A stretch of 64,000 bases of DNA, from positions 1 to 64,000 of the forward strand of contig JBKBHA010000013.1 in the NCBI GenBank assembly GCA_046297935.1, written 5' to 3'. A program made the position numbers and the translations under genes. A model generated the notes under the pieces. It did no database searches and was not told the origin of the DNA. It worked only from the letters and a program-made list of their open reading frames with translations. The DNA is from CAYMZZ01 sp046297935. Lineage in GTDB: Bacteria > Bacteroidota > Bacteroidia > Chitinophagales > Chitinophagaceae. Below, piece by piece: positions 51,888 to 60,900 of the stretch (position 1 is the stretch's first letter; every line of letters begins with the position of its first letter).

Positions 51888-52085
51888 TTATCCCTCGATC
51901 TTTCCGCTGGCAATCTGCTGCTTGTAGATTGCTTTCAGGATTTCACCGCGACGCTTAACAGAGGGCTTGGTATAGCTCTGGCGTTCACGCAATTGCAACA
52001 ACGTTTTCGACTTCTCAAACTTCTTCTTGTACTTCTTCAGCGCCTTGTCGATGTTTTCGCAATCTTTGGAATCGATGATCAGCAT
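51888..52085 (-). CDS. rpsU: 30S ribosomal protein S21
   Basis: A 65-residue basic protein starting at ATG 52085 (MLIIDSKDCENIDKALKKYK). KYKKKFEKSKTLLQLRERQS and YTKPSVKRRGEILKAIYK are the conserved S21 segments. In Bacteroidota ribosomes bS21 helps to cover the anti-Shine-Dalgarno end of 16S rRNA. This gene has a strong Shine-Dalgarno 9 nt before its ATG and a -7 box further up, which fits translational self-control. Confidence 0.95.
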   Translation of the reverse strand: MLIIDSKDCENIDKALKKYKKKFEKSKTLLQLRERQSYTKPSVKRRGEILKAIYKQQIASGKIEG

Positions 52086-52094
52086 AATGTTGAT

Positions 52095-52103
52095 ACCTCC
52101 TTT
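52095..52103 (-). promoter_or_regulatory. Strong Shine-Dalgarno AAAGGAGGT before rpsU
   Basis: The minus strand reads AAAGGAGGT ATCAACATT ATG. This matches the 3' end of 16S rRNA over nine bases at ideal spacing (9 nt). I see nothing like it at the other starts in the window. It lies inside an ATACC/GGTAT inverted repeat (52093-52108), so the site could be partly closed in a hairpin. Confidence 0.9.
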
Positions 52104-52132
52104 GGTATGATTTAATTTTAGAGAAACGGCTG

Positions 52133-52140
52133 CAAAGATA
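52133..52140 (-). promoter_or_regulatory. -7 box TATCTTTG for rpsU
   Basis: A perfect minus-strand -7 box; the transcript would have a leader of roughly 40-45 nt containing the Shine-Dalgarno site. Confidence 0.6.
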
Positions 52141-52226
52141 ATAGTTTTGCTGAATTTCAATGCAAATATGCTGGCAAAATTCTCTTAGCTAGCGGCAAAC
52201 AGCCTATTTCCCCCGAAATTTGCAGC

Positions 52227-52817
52227 ATGTTTACGGGAATCATTGAAACCACCGGCCGGATCCACTCGGTTCTGACAGAAGGTAGCAACCGGTTATTTTG
52301 GGTTGAATCCTCCCTTTCGGGTGAACTCAAAATTGACCAAAGCCTTAGCCATCAGGGTGTTTGCCTGACCATCGATGCACTTTCCCCCGGCATGCACCAG
52401 GTTACTGCCATTGCAGAAACACTCGAAAAAACCACTCTCGGAAGCTGGAAAACCGGTGATCTGGTCAACCTCGAGAGATGCCTGCCAGCTAACGGCCGGT
52501 TCGATGGTCATTTTGTTCAGGGACATGTAGACGCTCGCGGAGAGTGCATCGGCCGAATGGACCGCAATGGCAGCTGGGAGTTCCGCTTCCGCTTCCCGGT
52601 GGAAAATGCACCGCTGATTATCGAAAAGGGATCCATAGCCATCAACGGCGTCAGCCTAACCTGCTTCAACGTTGGCCGCAGCGAGTTCACCGTTGCGATT
52701 ATCCCTTACACGTTTGAACACACCCAATTCAGCCAGATCCAACCAGGTGATTCGGTGAATCTGGAGTTTGACCTGCTTGGAAAATATATCAATCGCAGAT
52801 ATCAACTATCTTCTTAA
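52227..52817 (+). CDS. ribE: Riboflavin synthase alpha chain
   Basis: A 196-residue protein made of two lumazine-binding repeats. The first starts MFTGIIETTGRI with LSHQGVCLTI, the second begins near residue 97 with GHFVQGHVDARG and contains INGVSLTC. It ends in NLEFDLLGKYINRR. The enzyme turns two 6,7-dimethyl-8-ribityllumazine molecules into riboflavin plus a pyrimidine; cytosolic trimer. Alone here, convergent with the sulfatase-fold gene that ends two bases after it. Confidence 0.96.
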   Translation: MFTGIIETTGRIHSVLTEGSNRLFWVESSLSGELKIDQSLSHQGVCLTIDALSPGMHQVTAIAETLEKTTLGSWKTGDLVNLERCLPANGRFDGHFVQGHVDARGECIGRMDRNGSWEFRFRFPVENAPLIIEKGSIAINGVSLTCFNVGRSEFTVAIIPYTFEHTQFSQIQPGDSVNLEFDLLGKYINRRYQLSS

Positions 52818-52818
52818 T

Positions 52819-54327
52819 CTAATACGATACTGTTTGTCGCATATGAGGTAGATACTCCCAAGAGCCTCCCAATTCGTGATTAAGCAAATAACGCAGGGAA
52901 TTCACCAACGACACCGGCGTTTCGAACTGCGGGTATTCCCCATTCGAACTTTTCCAGGCGAAAAAATTATTATACAGCCCCCACAAATCGTCAGAAGTCC
53001 GCCATTTGCGGTATCCATGATCACTTACAATAAGCAATGAGTATGGACGTTCACTATTCTGTCGAATTGAATGAATTACGGACAATATCTGTTTGTTAGT
53101 ATGCTCCAGATAGTCAACGTAATACCGCTCATTTTCACGATTGATCGTTTTCAACAACCCCACAGGATGTAATTCTGAATTTGCATTTCGATAAAAGGGA
53201 AAATGCGGCATCATCAAATGTGTAAATGTAAACACAGGCGCAGAAAACATGTCGGCTTTAAAACTCTTCAAGTTCTCGATCAGCTCAACATTATAGCTGT
53301 CGAACTGCATCAAATTCGATTCAGCAACACCTAACACATCCCAAAATTCCGCGTTTCTTTCCATGTTGTTAGTCCACATGCGCCCCAACAGGGTTTGCGC
53401 ATTCACAAAAGATCTGATTCTTTTCCTGAGAGGTGTCGATGAAATTTCCTGGTGGGCGTTCGTGGGAAACCATGATTGAGCACGTACATTGTAGCCTAGC
53501 TCTCTGGCAATCGAGAAGACGCGATTCTCCGATAGCTGCTCGAAAATAAACGGATAATTTACAGGAACCGGTCCGGCAATCGAACTTTCGAACAAATAGT
53601 CCAAACGCAGCAGGCTTGCCACGCTATAAGGTGTAAAATTGTAATTGCTTACGCTGCTGTCAGCCACAAAAAAACCTTCTTTTCGCAATGCGTCAACGAA
53701 CTCACTGTTGGTGGAACCCGTTTCGCGTTCATACGCGACGAGTCCTGCATACTCATCGAGCACAATGACGTGAATGTCGGGCAAAACCTTTTCGGATCGC
53801 CTCACATTCTGTACAAACTTCAATGCCTCGTTATCTAACAATTTCCGACCGGTTCTGTAATCGATTATCTGGACAACAGCTATAAGTATCCAACAGGAAA
53901 ATAACAAATTGCAAAAACTTAAAAGTCTCGACGGCATAATGTAGCCTCTCCGAAAATGATAAGTCAGCAAACCCAGCAATATCATCAACAACGGAATCCA
54001 GAAAATCTGCCGCGACACAAATGATCCGCTCCCCAACCAGCTGGCGATCATATCCATCCAGATTCCGGAATAAAAATTAAAACAAAGCAACAGGAGTACC
54101 ACAAAACCTGCGTTGGAAACATGCTTCAATGGCCGAACAACCAGGAACAATATGAAATATCCAACAACAACATATTCCAGCAACAATTGAAAGAAAATCC
54201 CACTTTGGTTAACAAAGGGATACGTAGCATAGCCATGCAGCACAAACGCCAGGCAAGCCAGGAGTAGGTACCAGGGGAATTGTTTCCATTTCAGTTTCGG
54301 GCCAAACGAATTTCCTGAATACAACAT
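52819..54327 (-). CDS. Sulfatase-fold membrane hydrolase/transferase
   Basis: A 502-residue inner-membrane protein. Five membrane helices (residues 15-165) lead into an alkaline-phosphatase-fold domain. VLPDIHVIVLDEYAG gives the first metal-binding acid, SVSNYNFTPYSVASLLRLDY the likely Thr nucleophile, and SLLIVSDHGYRKW the Asp-His pair. This resembles phosphoethanolamine/phosphoglycerol transferases more than true sulfatases, which have a Cys/Ser nucleophile in CxPxR. Acceptor unknown. Divergent from the GT-C-like gene at 54424; both have their own -7 box. Confidence 0.78.
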   Translation of the reverse strand: MLYSGNSFGPKLKWKQFPWYLLLACLAFVLHGYATYPFVNQSGIFFQLLLEYVVVGYFILFLVVRPLKHVSNAGFVVLLLLCFNFYSGIWMDMIASWLGSGSFVSRQIFWIPLLMILLGLLTYHFRRGYIMPSRLLSFCNLLFSCWILIAVVQIIDYRTGRKLLDNEALKFVQNVRRSEKVLPDIHVIVLDEYAGLVAYERETGSTNSEFVDALRKEGFFVADSSVSNYNFTPYSVASLLRLDYLFESSIAGPVPVNYPFIFEQLSENRVFSIARELGYNVRAQSWFPTNAHQEISSTPLRKRIRSFVNAQTLLGRMWTNNMERNAEFWDVLGVAESNLMQFDSYNVELIENLKSFKADMFSAPVFTFTHLMMPHFPFYRNANSELHPVGLLKTINRENERYYVDYLEHTNKQILSVIHSIRQNSERPYSLLIVSDHGYRKWRTSDDLWGLYNNFFAWKSSNGEYPQFETPVSLVNSLRYLLNHELGGSWEYLPHMRQTVSY

Positions 54328-54343
54328 ATTGAAGAAAGACCGA

Positions 54344-54351
54344 CAAATATA
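54344..54351 (-). promoter_or_regulatory. -7 box TATATTTG
   Basis: A perfect TAnnTTTG on the minus strand 16 bp before the ATG at 54327. Confidence 0.5.
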
Positions 54352-54372
54352 GAGTAATAGTGCCTAACATTT

Positions 54373-54401
54373 TTTGCGGTCAGCTCGCATTGCTATCTTT
54401 A
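54373..54401 (+). promoter_or_regulatory. Promoter TTTG-N17-TATCTTTA
   Basis: TTTG (54373-54376) and TATCTTTA (54394-54401), 22 bp before the ATG at 54424. One mismatch in the -7 box. Confidence 0.45.
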
Positions 54402-54423
54402 CAAGCAAAGATCTGCGTCCGGC

Positions 54424-55566
54424 ATGAAAGGGGTCAACAAAATTTTAGTGTTCTTTCGCCAGCCTTTGTTCCTTCTCGGTGCCTTGTTTGTGGTACTTCA
54501 TCTGGCACTGTGGTTGACCAAAGGCATCAGTCTTGACCTTGAAGCAGAAAAATACATCAGTCAGGGAAAAATACTTTTCGAAAGAGGTGGCTTGTCTGAA
54601 TCAAAATATGTATTCTATCTCCCGGTAATCTTACTCGTATGGCTCTGCCACTGGTTACACATTTCGGTTGTATGGGTGGCTTTATTCCAGGTTCTTCTTT
54701 CAGCAGTTGGACAATATTATTTCTTTAGATTAGTGAAGGCCAATGCCGGCCAGTCGGCAGCGCTTTTGGCGAGTTTGTTATTATTGGTTTTTCTCCCTCT
54801 TCAACTTTGGAATTTTTTCCTGTACACTGACTCCATTTTTATCAGTCTCACCCTTATCTACTTTTGGATAATCTACAGGCATGCTGGCAGGGGGTGGGCT
54901 GGAAACCTGTTCGTTTTATTAATGCTGATGTTGTTAGTCGTTTCCCGTCCACACGGATTGCTCTTCATTCCCCCCACTTTCATATATTATCTGCTGCTAG
55001 CACCATCAGCACGTCAACGTTGGGTTACGGTTGCGGCAGGTGCTTTGGTATTAATGGTGATGTTCCTGTTTATGAACCGCATTTTTACAGGCGGAGAGGA
55101 TATGGATGCACTCAAGCCATTTGTTGAAGAACATGTCATCTGTTTTGTGCCTCAAAATCCCGCTGGCGCCGATTTGATTTTACAAAAGACCGACAGTCCT
55201 GTTGCTGATATAATTTACTATGCCTGGCATAATCCTGTACACTTCCTGCGATTGATGGCTCTCCGCCTCTATTCCTTTTTCAATCTTACAAGACCTTACT
55301 ATAGTATGATTCACAATATTGGCCTGCTTGCTTTCCTGATACCCATGTACCTTTTTGCACTGGCAGGCATACGCAGAGCATGGTACCAACAACGACCACT
55401 GGTGTTCTTTTTTATTCTATTTCTGATATTGTATCCTATGGGAATTACCTTTCAATGCGATGACTGGCATAGTCGGTTCACGATGATGGTGATACCTCTT
55501 TTTATCTTTTTTGCAGTTTATGCATTAACCTCGACCGATATTTGGAAGCGGAATTTTAGCAAATGA
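54424..55566 (+). CDS. GT-C-like membrane glycosyltransferase
   Basis: A 380-residue integral membrane protein with about ten hydrophobic segments. An early acidic loop after the first helix (GISLDLEAEKYISQGKILF) and the periplasmic loop pattern fit the GT-C/PMT-type fold, whose members use polyprenyl-linked sugars. LTLIYFWIIYRHAGRG and VVSRPHGLLFIPPTFIYYLL resemble conserved parts of these proteins, but I do not recognise a named subfamily. The stop overlaps the next ATG (ATGA), so the sulfatase-fold enzyme downstream is coupled to it. Confidence 0.65.
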   Translation: MKGVNKILVFFRQPLFLLGALFVVLHLALWLTKGISLDLEAEKYISQGKILFERGGLSESKYVFYLPVILLVWLCHWLHISVVWVALFQVLLSAVGQYYFFRLVKANAGQSAALLASLLLLVFLPLQLWNFFLYTDSIFISLTLIYFWIIYRHAGRGWAGNLFVLLMLMLLVVSRPHGLLFIPPTFIYYLLLAPSARQRWVTVAAGALVLMVMFLFMNRIFTGGEDMDALKPFVEEHVICFVPQNPAGADLILQKTDSPVADIIYYAWHNPVHFLRLMALRLYSFFNLTRPYYSMIHNIGLLAFLIPMYLFALAGIRRAWYQQRPLVFFFILFLILYPMGITFQCDDWHSRFTMMVIPLFIFFAVYALTSTDIWKRNFSK

Positions 55567-57311
55567 ATCGATTTCTACTTTTATTATGGCTGATAACACT
55601 GATAGCCAGTCTTCTGTTGAGACGTGTACTCTATTTTGATCAGCAAAGCCTCCTTTTTCACATAGGAGTTATCGTTTTCATTCAGGCCGCGTTTGCAGGA
55701 GGAGTTACGCTACTCCGATTAATAAACAGTAGCCGGTGGCGAAAAGTATTGATTCATGGTGCGGGATATAGCTTTCTGCTTCTATATATCGTTTTCTATT
55801 TATCGATCATTCTCAGTAACAGCTTATGGGGCAAAACGATTACGTTATCCATTCTGTCCGACTATGTTTTGTCGTTAAATGATCTGATCAAAGTACTGCC
55901 TGTCGACGCCTGGATCGTTTATGCAGCATTTGTACTGCTAATAATTCTCAGTTTTGTTCTGTACCGGCTTTGCCCTATCCGCAGTATTTCGCCAATAAAA
56001 CTTAGGGGACGATGGAAGGCACTCAGGAAGCGGCCGGCATTAACTGCAATTGTTTTTGTTGTGGGTGCTGGTCTGATCCTTGCTTTGTTTAAACCGATGC
56101 TTCAATTTAAACGCCGGGCACACTTTGCAGGCGAACCAACCATGGAGTTTGTTTGGGGGCCGATGTGGTATCCTGAGTCGTTGGAGGATATTTATTCACC
56201 GGGCAAACAGGCTAATGCAATGGCCATGAAAGAATGCATTGAAAATGTAAAAGCTCCTGTAGTTGCCTCTGACCGGATAAATATGGTTGTGCTCGTTGAC
56301 GCGTTGCGTCGCGACCATTTGCCGATGTACGGATATGCGAGGCAAACCACCCCTTTTCTTGACAGTATGCATCGTGCCGGTTCCATGATTGCGGTACAGA
56401 ATGCATATTCTACTTCTTCAGGCACGCTTATCGGCGTTGCCGGACTGTTCAGTTCACGCAACTGGAATTCCTTTGCCTACTCCGGGCTTAATCTGATGAA
56501 GTTCATGCGCCGGACCGGGCATCGTACCTATGCCTTCTTAACCGGACATCATCGCACCTGGTATGGATTGACCGCCATATACCGGAACGACACGGAAACT
56601 TTCTATGAAAGTGCCAGTTCCTATGCACAAATTGATGTAGATGACCTTACAACGCTGAGAGAATTTGAAAATACCGAATTGAAACCGGGATCATTCATAT
56701 ATATGCACCTGCTTTCTACCCACGATTTGGGAAAAAAATCGGACGAGTTTCGAAAATTTCTACCCGATAAAATTGGAATTGGTGTTTCTCAAAAAACCGC
56801 ATTGATAAATAACTACGACAATGGCATTCTGCAAACGGATTTCGTATTACGGAAAATATTCGAAAAACTTTCAAAAGAAGGTCTTTTGGAAAAAACAACT
56901 TTATACCTCGTGGCAGATCACGGCCAGCTATTTGGCGAATATGGCCAATGGAATCACGCGTCGAGCATTAACCCTGCGGTAATATCAGTACCAATGCTGA
57001 TTTATGATAACAATCTGGAGTTTTATAAGAACCGGCAACTCGCAACGCTGAAAGATGTTGCTCCGAGCATGGCTGCCCGAATGGGCTTGCCCATACCCAC
57101 CTGTTGGCAGGGACATTCCTTAGGCGATACCTTAACCGGATTTGAAACTGATATCAACATCGAGAATAAATGTGAAATTCCTTCGGCTCGGCTCTATTAT
57201 AGAAATGATACGCTTTGGCTGGATCATATTAATAAGTTCGATAGTCTTGCGGCACGCGCATATTTGGACGCCGCCAGCAATAATTGGAAATTCACTATCC
57301 CCCTACCCTGA
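55563..57311 (+). CDS. Sulfatase-fold membrane phosphotransferase
   Basis: A 582-residue inner-membrane enzyme with about five N-terminal helices (residues 1-185). The catalytic domain has Asp in INMVVLVDALRRDHLPMYGY, a likely Thr/Ser nucleophile in AYSTSSGTLIGVAGLFSS and the Asp-His pair in YLVADHGQLFGEYGQWNH. That arrangement fits the phosphoethanolamine/phosphoglycerol transferase branch of the family. Translation is coupled to the GT-C-like gene (4-bp overlap), and a methyltransferase gene follows after 11 bp. Together they suggest head-group addition to a lipid or glycan; acceptor unknown. Confidence 0.78.
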   Translation: MNRFLLLLWLITLIASLLLRRVLYFDQQSLLFHIGVIVFIQAAFAGGVTLLRLINSSRWRKVLIHGAGYSFLLLYIVFYLSIILSNSLWGKTITLSILSDYVLSLNDLIKVLPVDAWIVYAAFVLLIILSFVLYRLCPIRSISPIKLRGRWKALRKRPALTAIVFVVGAGLILALFKPMLQFKRRAHFAGEPTMEFVWGPMWYPESLEDIYSPGKQANAMAMKECIENVKAPVVASDRINMVVLVDALRRDHLPMYGYARQTTPFLDSMHRAGSMIAVQNAYSTSSGTLIGVAGLFSSRNWNSFAYSGLNLMKFMRRTGHRTYAFLTGHHRTWYGLTAIYRNDTETFYESASSYAQIDVDDLTTLREFENTELKPGSFIYMHLLSTHDLGKKSDEFRKFLPDKIGIGVSQKTALINNYDNGILQTDFVLRKIFEKLSKEGLLEKTTLYLVADHGQLFGEYGQWNHASSINPAVISVPMLIYDNNLEFYKNRQLATLKDVAPSMAARMGLPIPTCWQGHSLGDTLTGFETDINIENKCEIPSARLYYRNDTLWLDHINKFDSLAARAYLDAASNNWKFTIPLP

Positions 57312-57322
57312 AGAAACAAACT

Positions 57323-57862
57323 ATGAGCTATTTTTCACGAATATTCAAAACGGGGGCTGTAAGAAAAACGCCCGCCAGGATCATTAAACGCATTATAGCC
57401 GAAATACCGAGCAGAAATGGCTTGGAGATACTTGAATTGGGCGCTGGAAAAGGCGAAATCACTATTCCATTAGCGAACTTATTACGAAATCAACACCCCG
57501 AAAGCAGGTTTTACGCTATTGAACTTGAAAAAGATTTTGCAGATGAGCTAAAGAGGACCATACCGGTTACAACTGTTTTGCAGGGAAACGCCTTGGACTT
57601 CCCGAAACTGGTGCCTGAAGATCCGCAGTACGACCTGATCATAAGCTCAATGCCTTTGTCGTTTTTTAAGAAGTCAGAAAAAGAAACCCTGTTTCTGAAC
57701 ATGAAGGCGCGCTTGAAGCCTGGAGGTAAGATACTGATTTTATATCATGCTGCCTGGCTTGGTTCGTCTATGAAAAGTTTATTCAGCGGAGGTCGGGTGC
57801 TTAGCTTCGCCACCATCCCTCCTTATTTTTTGTACATCTACAATCACGAGTCAAAAGCCTAA
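57323..57862 (+). CDS. PmtA/KsgA-like SAM methyltransferase
   Basis: A 179-residue protein starting at ATG 57323 (MSYFSRIFKTGAVRKTPARI). The SAM site is ILELGAGKGEITIPLA, followed by RFYAIELEKDFADELKR and VLQGNALDFPKL. The segment YDLIISSMPLSFFKK has the (N/S)xP(L/Y) motif, and LKPGGKILILYHAAW follows. The short length and the S-M-P-L-S element match bacterial phospholipid N-methyltransferases (PmtA type) better than rRNA dimethylases. If right, it could methylate phosphatidylethanolamine. Last gene of the coupled run, closed by a strong terminator. Confidence 0.75.
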   Translation: MSYFSRIFKTGAVRKTPARIIKRIIAEIPSRNGLEILELGAGKGEITIPLANLLRNQHPESRFYAIELEKDFADELKRTIPVTTVLQGNALDFPKLVPEDPQYDLIISSMPLSFFKKSEKETLFLNMKARLKPGGKILILYHAAWLGSSMKSLFSGGRVLSFATIPPYFLYIYNHESKA

Positions 57863-57865
57863 TAA

Positions 57866-57915
57866 AAAACTGGTGATCGTTTTTTCGCGACATCCGCTAA
57901 ACGATCACCAGTTTT
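57866..57915. terminator. Bidirectional terminator, 17-bp perfect stem
   Basis: A 17-bp arm (57866-57882) pairs perfectly with 57899-57915 around a 16-nt loop; A- and T-runs at both ends serve both strands. It closes the methyltransferase gene and the convergent porU2 gene. Confidence 0.9.
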
Positions 57916-57937
57916 CTTCGAGACAGTTCTGATTGCT

Positions 57938-60900
57938 CTACCGCATCAGATACATTTTACCGTATCCTTTATTGAAATACTTGTCGGTATTATCCCCTTG
58001 TGCTTTGTACTTATCCAGAGTCTTGCCATTGTGGTTAGTAATTACCCGATACAAATAGACTCCATTCGCAAGTTTTTGGCCATATTGGTCGGTTCCATCC
58101 CACTTGAACTCGGTGATATTCCGACCGATGTGCAACGGCCCCAGTTCTTCCTTCGTGATTTCCCGCACTACTTTACCTGTAATAGTCAGAATTTGTATTC
58201 GAATATTCTGCGGAACCTCGGAGCCTGTAACGGTGAACACAAATGCGGTAGAAGTAGTAAAAGGATTGGGATAGTTGAGCATATTCGAGATCATCGGCTT
58301 ATTGATAACCTGGAAGGCAACGCGATATTGCACAAAACCGGCAGCATTCTCGCTTCTGTCTTTGCCGCTAATCAACAATTCATATTCCCCATCTTCAAGG
58401 AAATAAGGCTTGAATTGTATACGCGCTGAATTGTTGCCAGCGTCGGATGCAGGTTCAAATTGCAGGGTATCGTTGTCGAAATTGAAACGACGCAAGTAAC
58501 CGTCGGGGTATTTCACCTGAACATTGAGCAAACTCGTATCGTTCAACAATAGCCATTTGGCTTCATCTTTTAACTCGGCCACAATGGTCGGCCTGGCGGC
58601 AACGATATCCCGATTCAGAATATGCACTCCATCAAAAGTAACATCGAGCATTGGCTGAAGGCTATCGGGACGAACGTATAGTGTTCGGAACGCATAGTTG
58701 TTGAACAAATGTTGCTCTGGTTGGGCACGATCCGGATTAAAGTTGACAAACAATGTATTGAAACCAGCCAAACCGCGCGTATCGATCGGAACATTCAGTT
58801 TGATTGTATCACCTACTGCCAGATCTTTCTGATTCGGTATCGGTACAATATTCTCAATGTTATTTTGATCTGTGATGGAAAGCTTAACCTTTATGCTATC
58901 AAATTGTACCCGGCTCACATTTTTGAATGCAATACCGAAATTAAAGGGCTCCCCTACTTCCACGGTGTCGCGCGTGGTGAAATAAAGGTTTGGAGCTATG
59001 GCACCTTCAGGAACGGGATTGTAAGTGACCATCCAATACCTCAGTTGATAGGGGTCGTAGTTAACTGTATCCTGATTAGCCATTCGCAGCTTTATGTAGG
59101 GATATTCAACAGCGTCAATTCCCGACACATCGTAGTCCTGGTTGTTCAATCCAATACCCTGAACCACTTCACTTTCACTGCCGTCGGCACGTATACCAAT
59201 GATGTCAATGAGAGGAGAATCGGTGGTAGTAGGATGCTGGTCTTTTCCACGCCAATGCAGTTCGGTCCAGGCTTTGGCAGGGCCAAATGTTGGTGAGGTG
59301 ATAAAGGCCAGCGAGCGCGGACTGATACAATCAACCGAGAGGTTGATAGCGTCATAGATACCAGCGCTAATAATAAATTGCGTTGGATGCTCGCCGTGTT
59401 TATTTTTCTTATAAACCAGACTGAAGGCTCTGGGTTTATTGATGCTGTCAATATCTGTGAAGCCCTGATTCTTTAGTTCCGTATACATACTGTTCCCGGC
59501 ACCATAGGTAAGTTCATCGGCCAGCCACTGATTGGCATATTCATTCTGAGCCATCAACTGGCGGGCCTGATTGCGCAATACAACGAAATTGCCATCGGGT
59601 ATAGATCGCAGGAACAGCATGGCGGCATTTCTTCCGGCACGCGTATTCGGAAACTCAAAATTGTAGCTGGTACCTCCAGTTGCGCAGGGAGCCTGACTTC
59701 CATACATACCGGTTGAACCAACCAACTGATTTTTCCACGGTTTGAAGGTCTTTTCATCGAAGACGTTAAATATCAGGCCGTATATACAGGAGTTTCGAAT
59801 GTAGGACGAATCATTAACATTTACTACCAGCTCACCTGCTGTAGTAATGGCCGAACCCCAAACTCCGTTTTTAACAAACAGGTTATTCACCACAGAATCA
59901 AAACGCCATTCCCGGTTATCCTCCAGGCGAACATGCAGCATCTGGCTATTTTGATGCTGGTCGAAATGGGCCTGTGAAAATCCATTCGCACCGTTCGCGA
60001 TGTACTGGAACGAGCTCAGGTTCCAAACGGGTTCACCACTGGTAACAGTTGGCGAGATCCTCCAGTAGTACACTGTGCTGTCGGTAAAACTAATGCCCGG
60101 CTCAAATTCCACAATACCACCACCCACCGTGCGATTTTGCGACGACTTGAGTGGCGAGTTAAACTTCACGGTGGTATCAATCTCCATCCTGTATTCTCTT
60201 CCGGCTGCAAAAGGATTAGCTGTTGAAGCGATCAATTTAACATTCGGATCACTAACTATCGAGTACCGGTACGGGTAGGCCGGACGTATGTCGTCTTCAA
60301 TAATATATACATCTTTTACAATAACGTTATTGGATTCATACAACTCATCCACCTCGTCATCAGCATCGAGTCGAATCGTAATCTTGTTCAAACCCTGATC
60401 GCGCACGCCCATAACAGGAAGGGTATAAGTGAGCGAATCCTGGTAACGTCTGAATGGAATAGTGTCGCGACGAAACAGTTCCGTCGTACCATTGGGAAAG
60501 GTGCGACTCACTTCCACCACAATCGGCTTGTCGATTGCCCGTCCCAGATTGACAAACCTGGCTGTAACATTAAAGTCAATATTGGAAACGGGAATAAATT
60601 TGGGATCAACATTCACCATCGACTCTTCAATGGCATAGTCGGGTTTGTCGGCAGTATATAATCGGATAGCCGGATCACCATGCAGCGTAAATTGCTCGCA
60701 TTGAAAGCGAGCATAAAAATCATTCTCAGTTGTGAGTGCAAAAGTTTGGCGGATGGCTTCATCCATTATTTCGCCGAGCGTAGCCCCATAAAAGCTCCGA
60801 CTCATAGCGCGGTAAGTACGGGTATTATAGATATCCAGGTAATGGATAATTCCCAGGTGTGTGCTCGCCAGAAACGCAACAGAACCTCTGTCCTGGGCCA

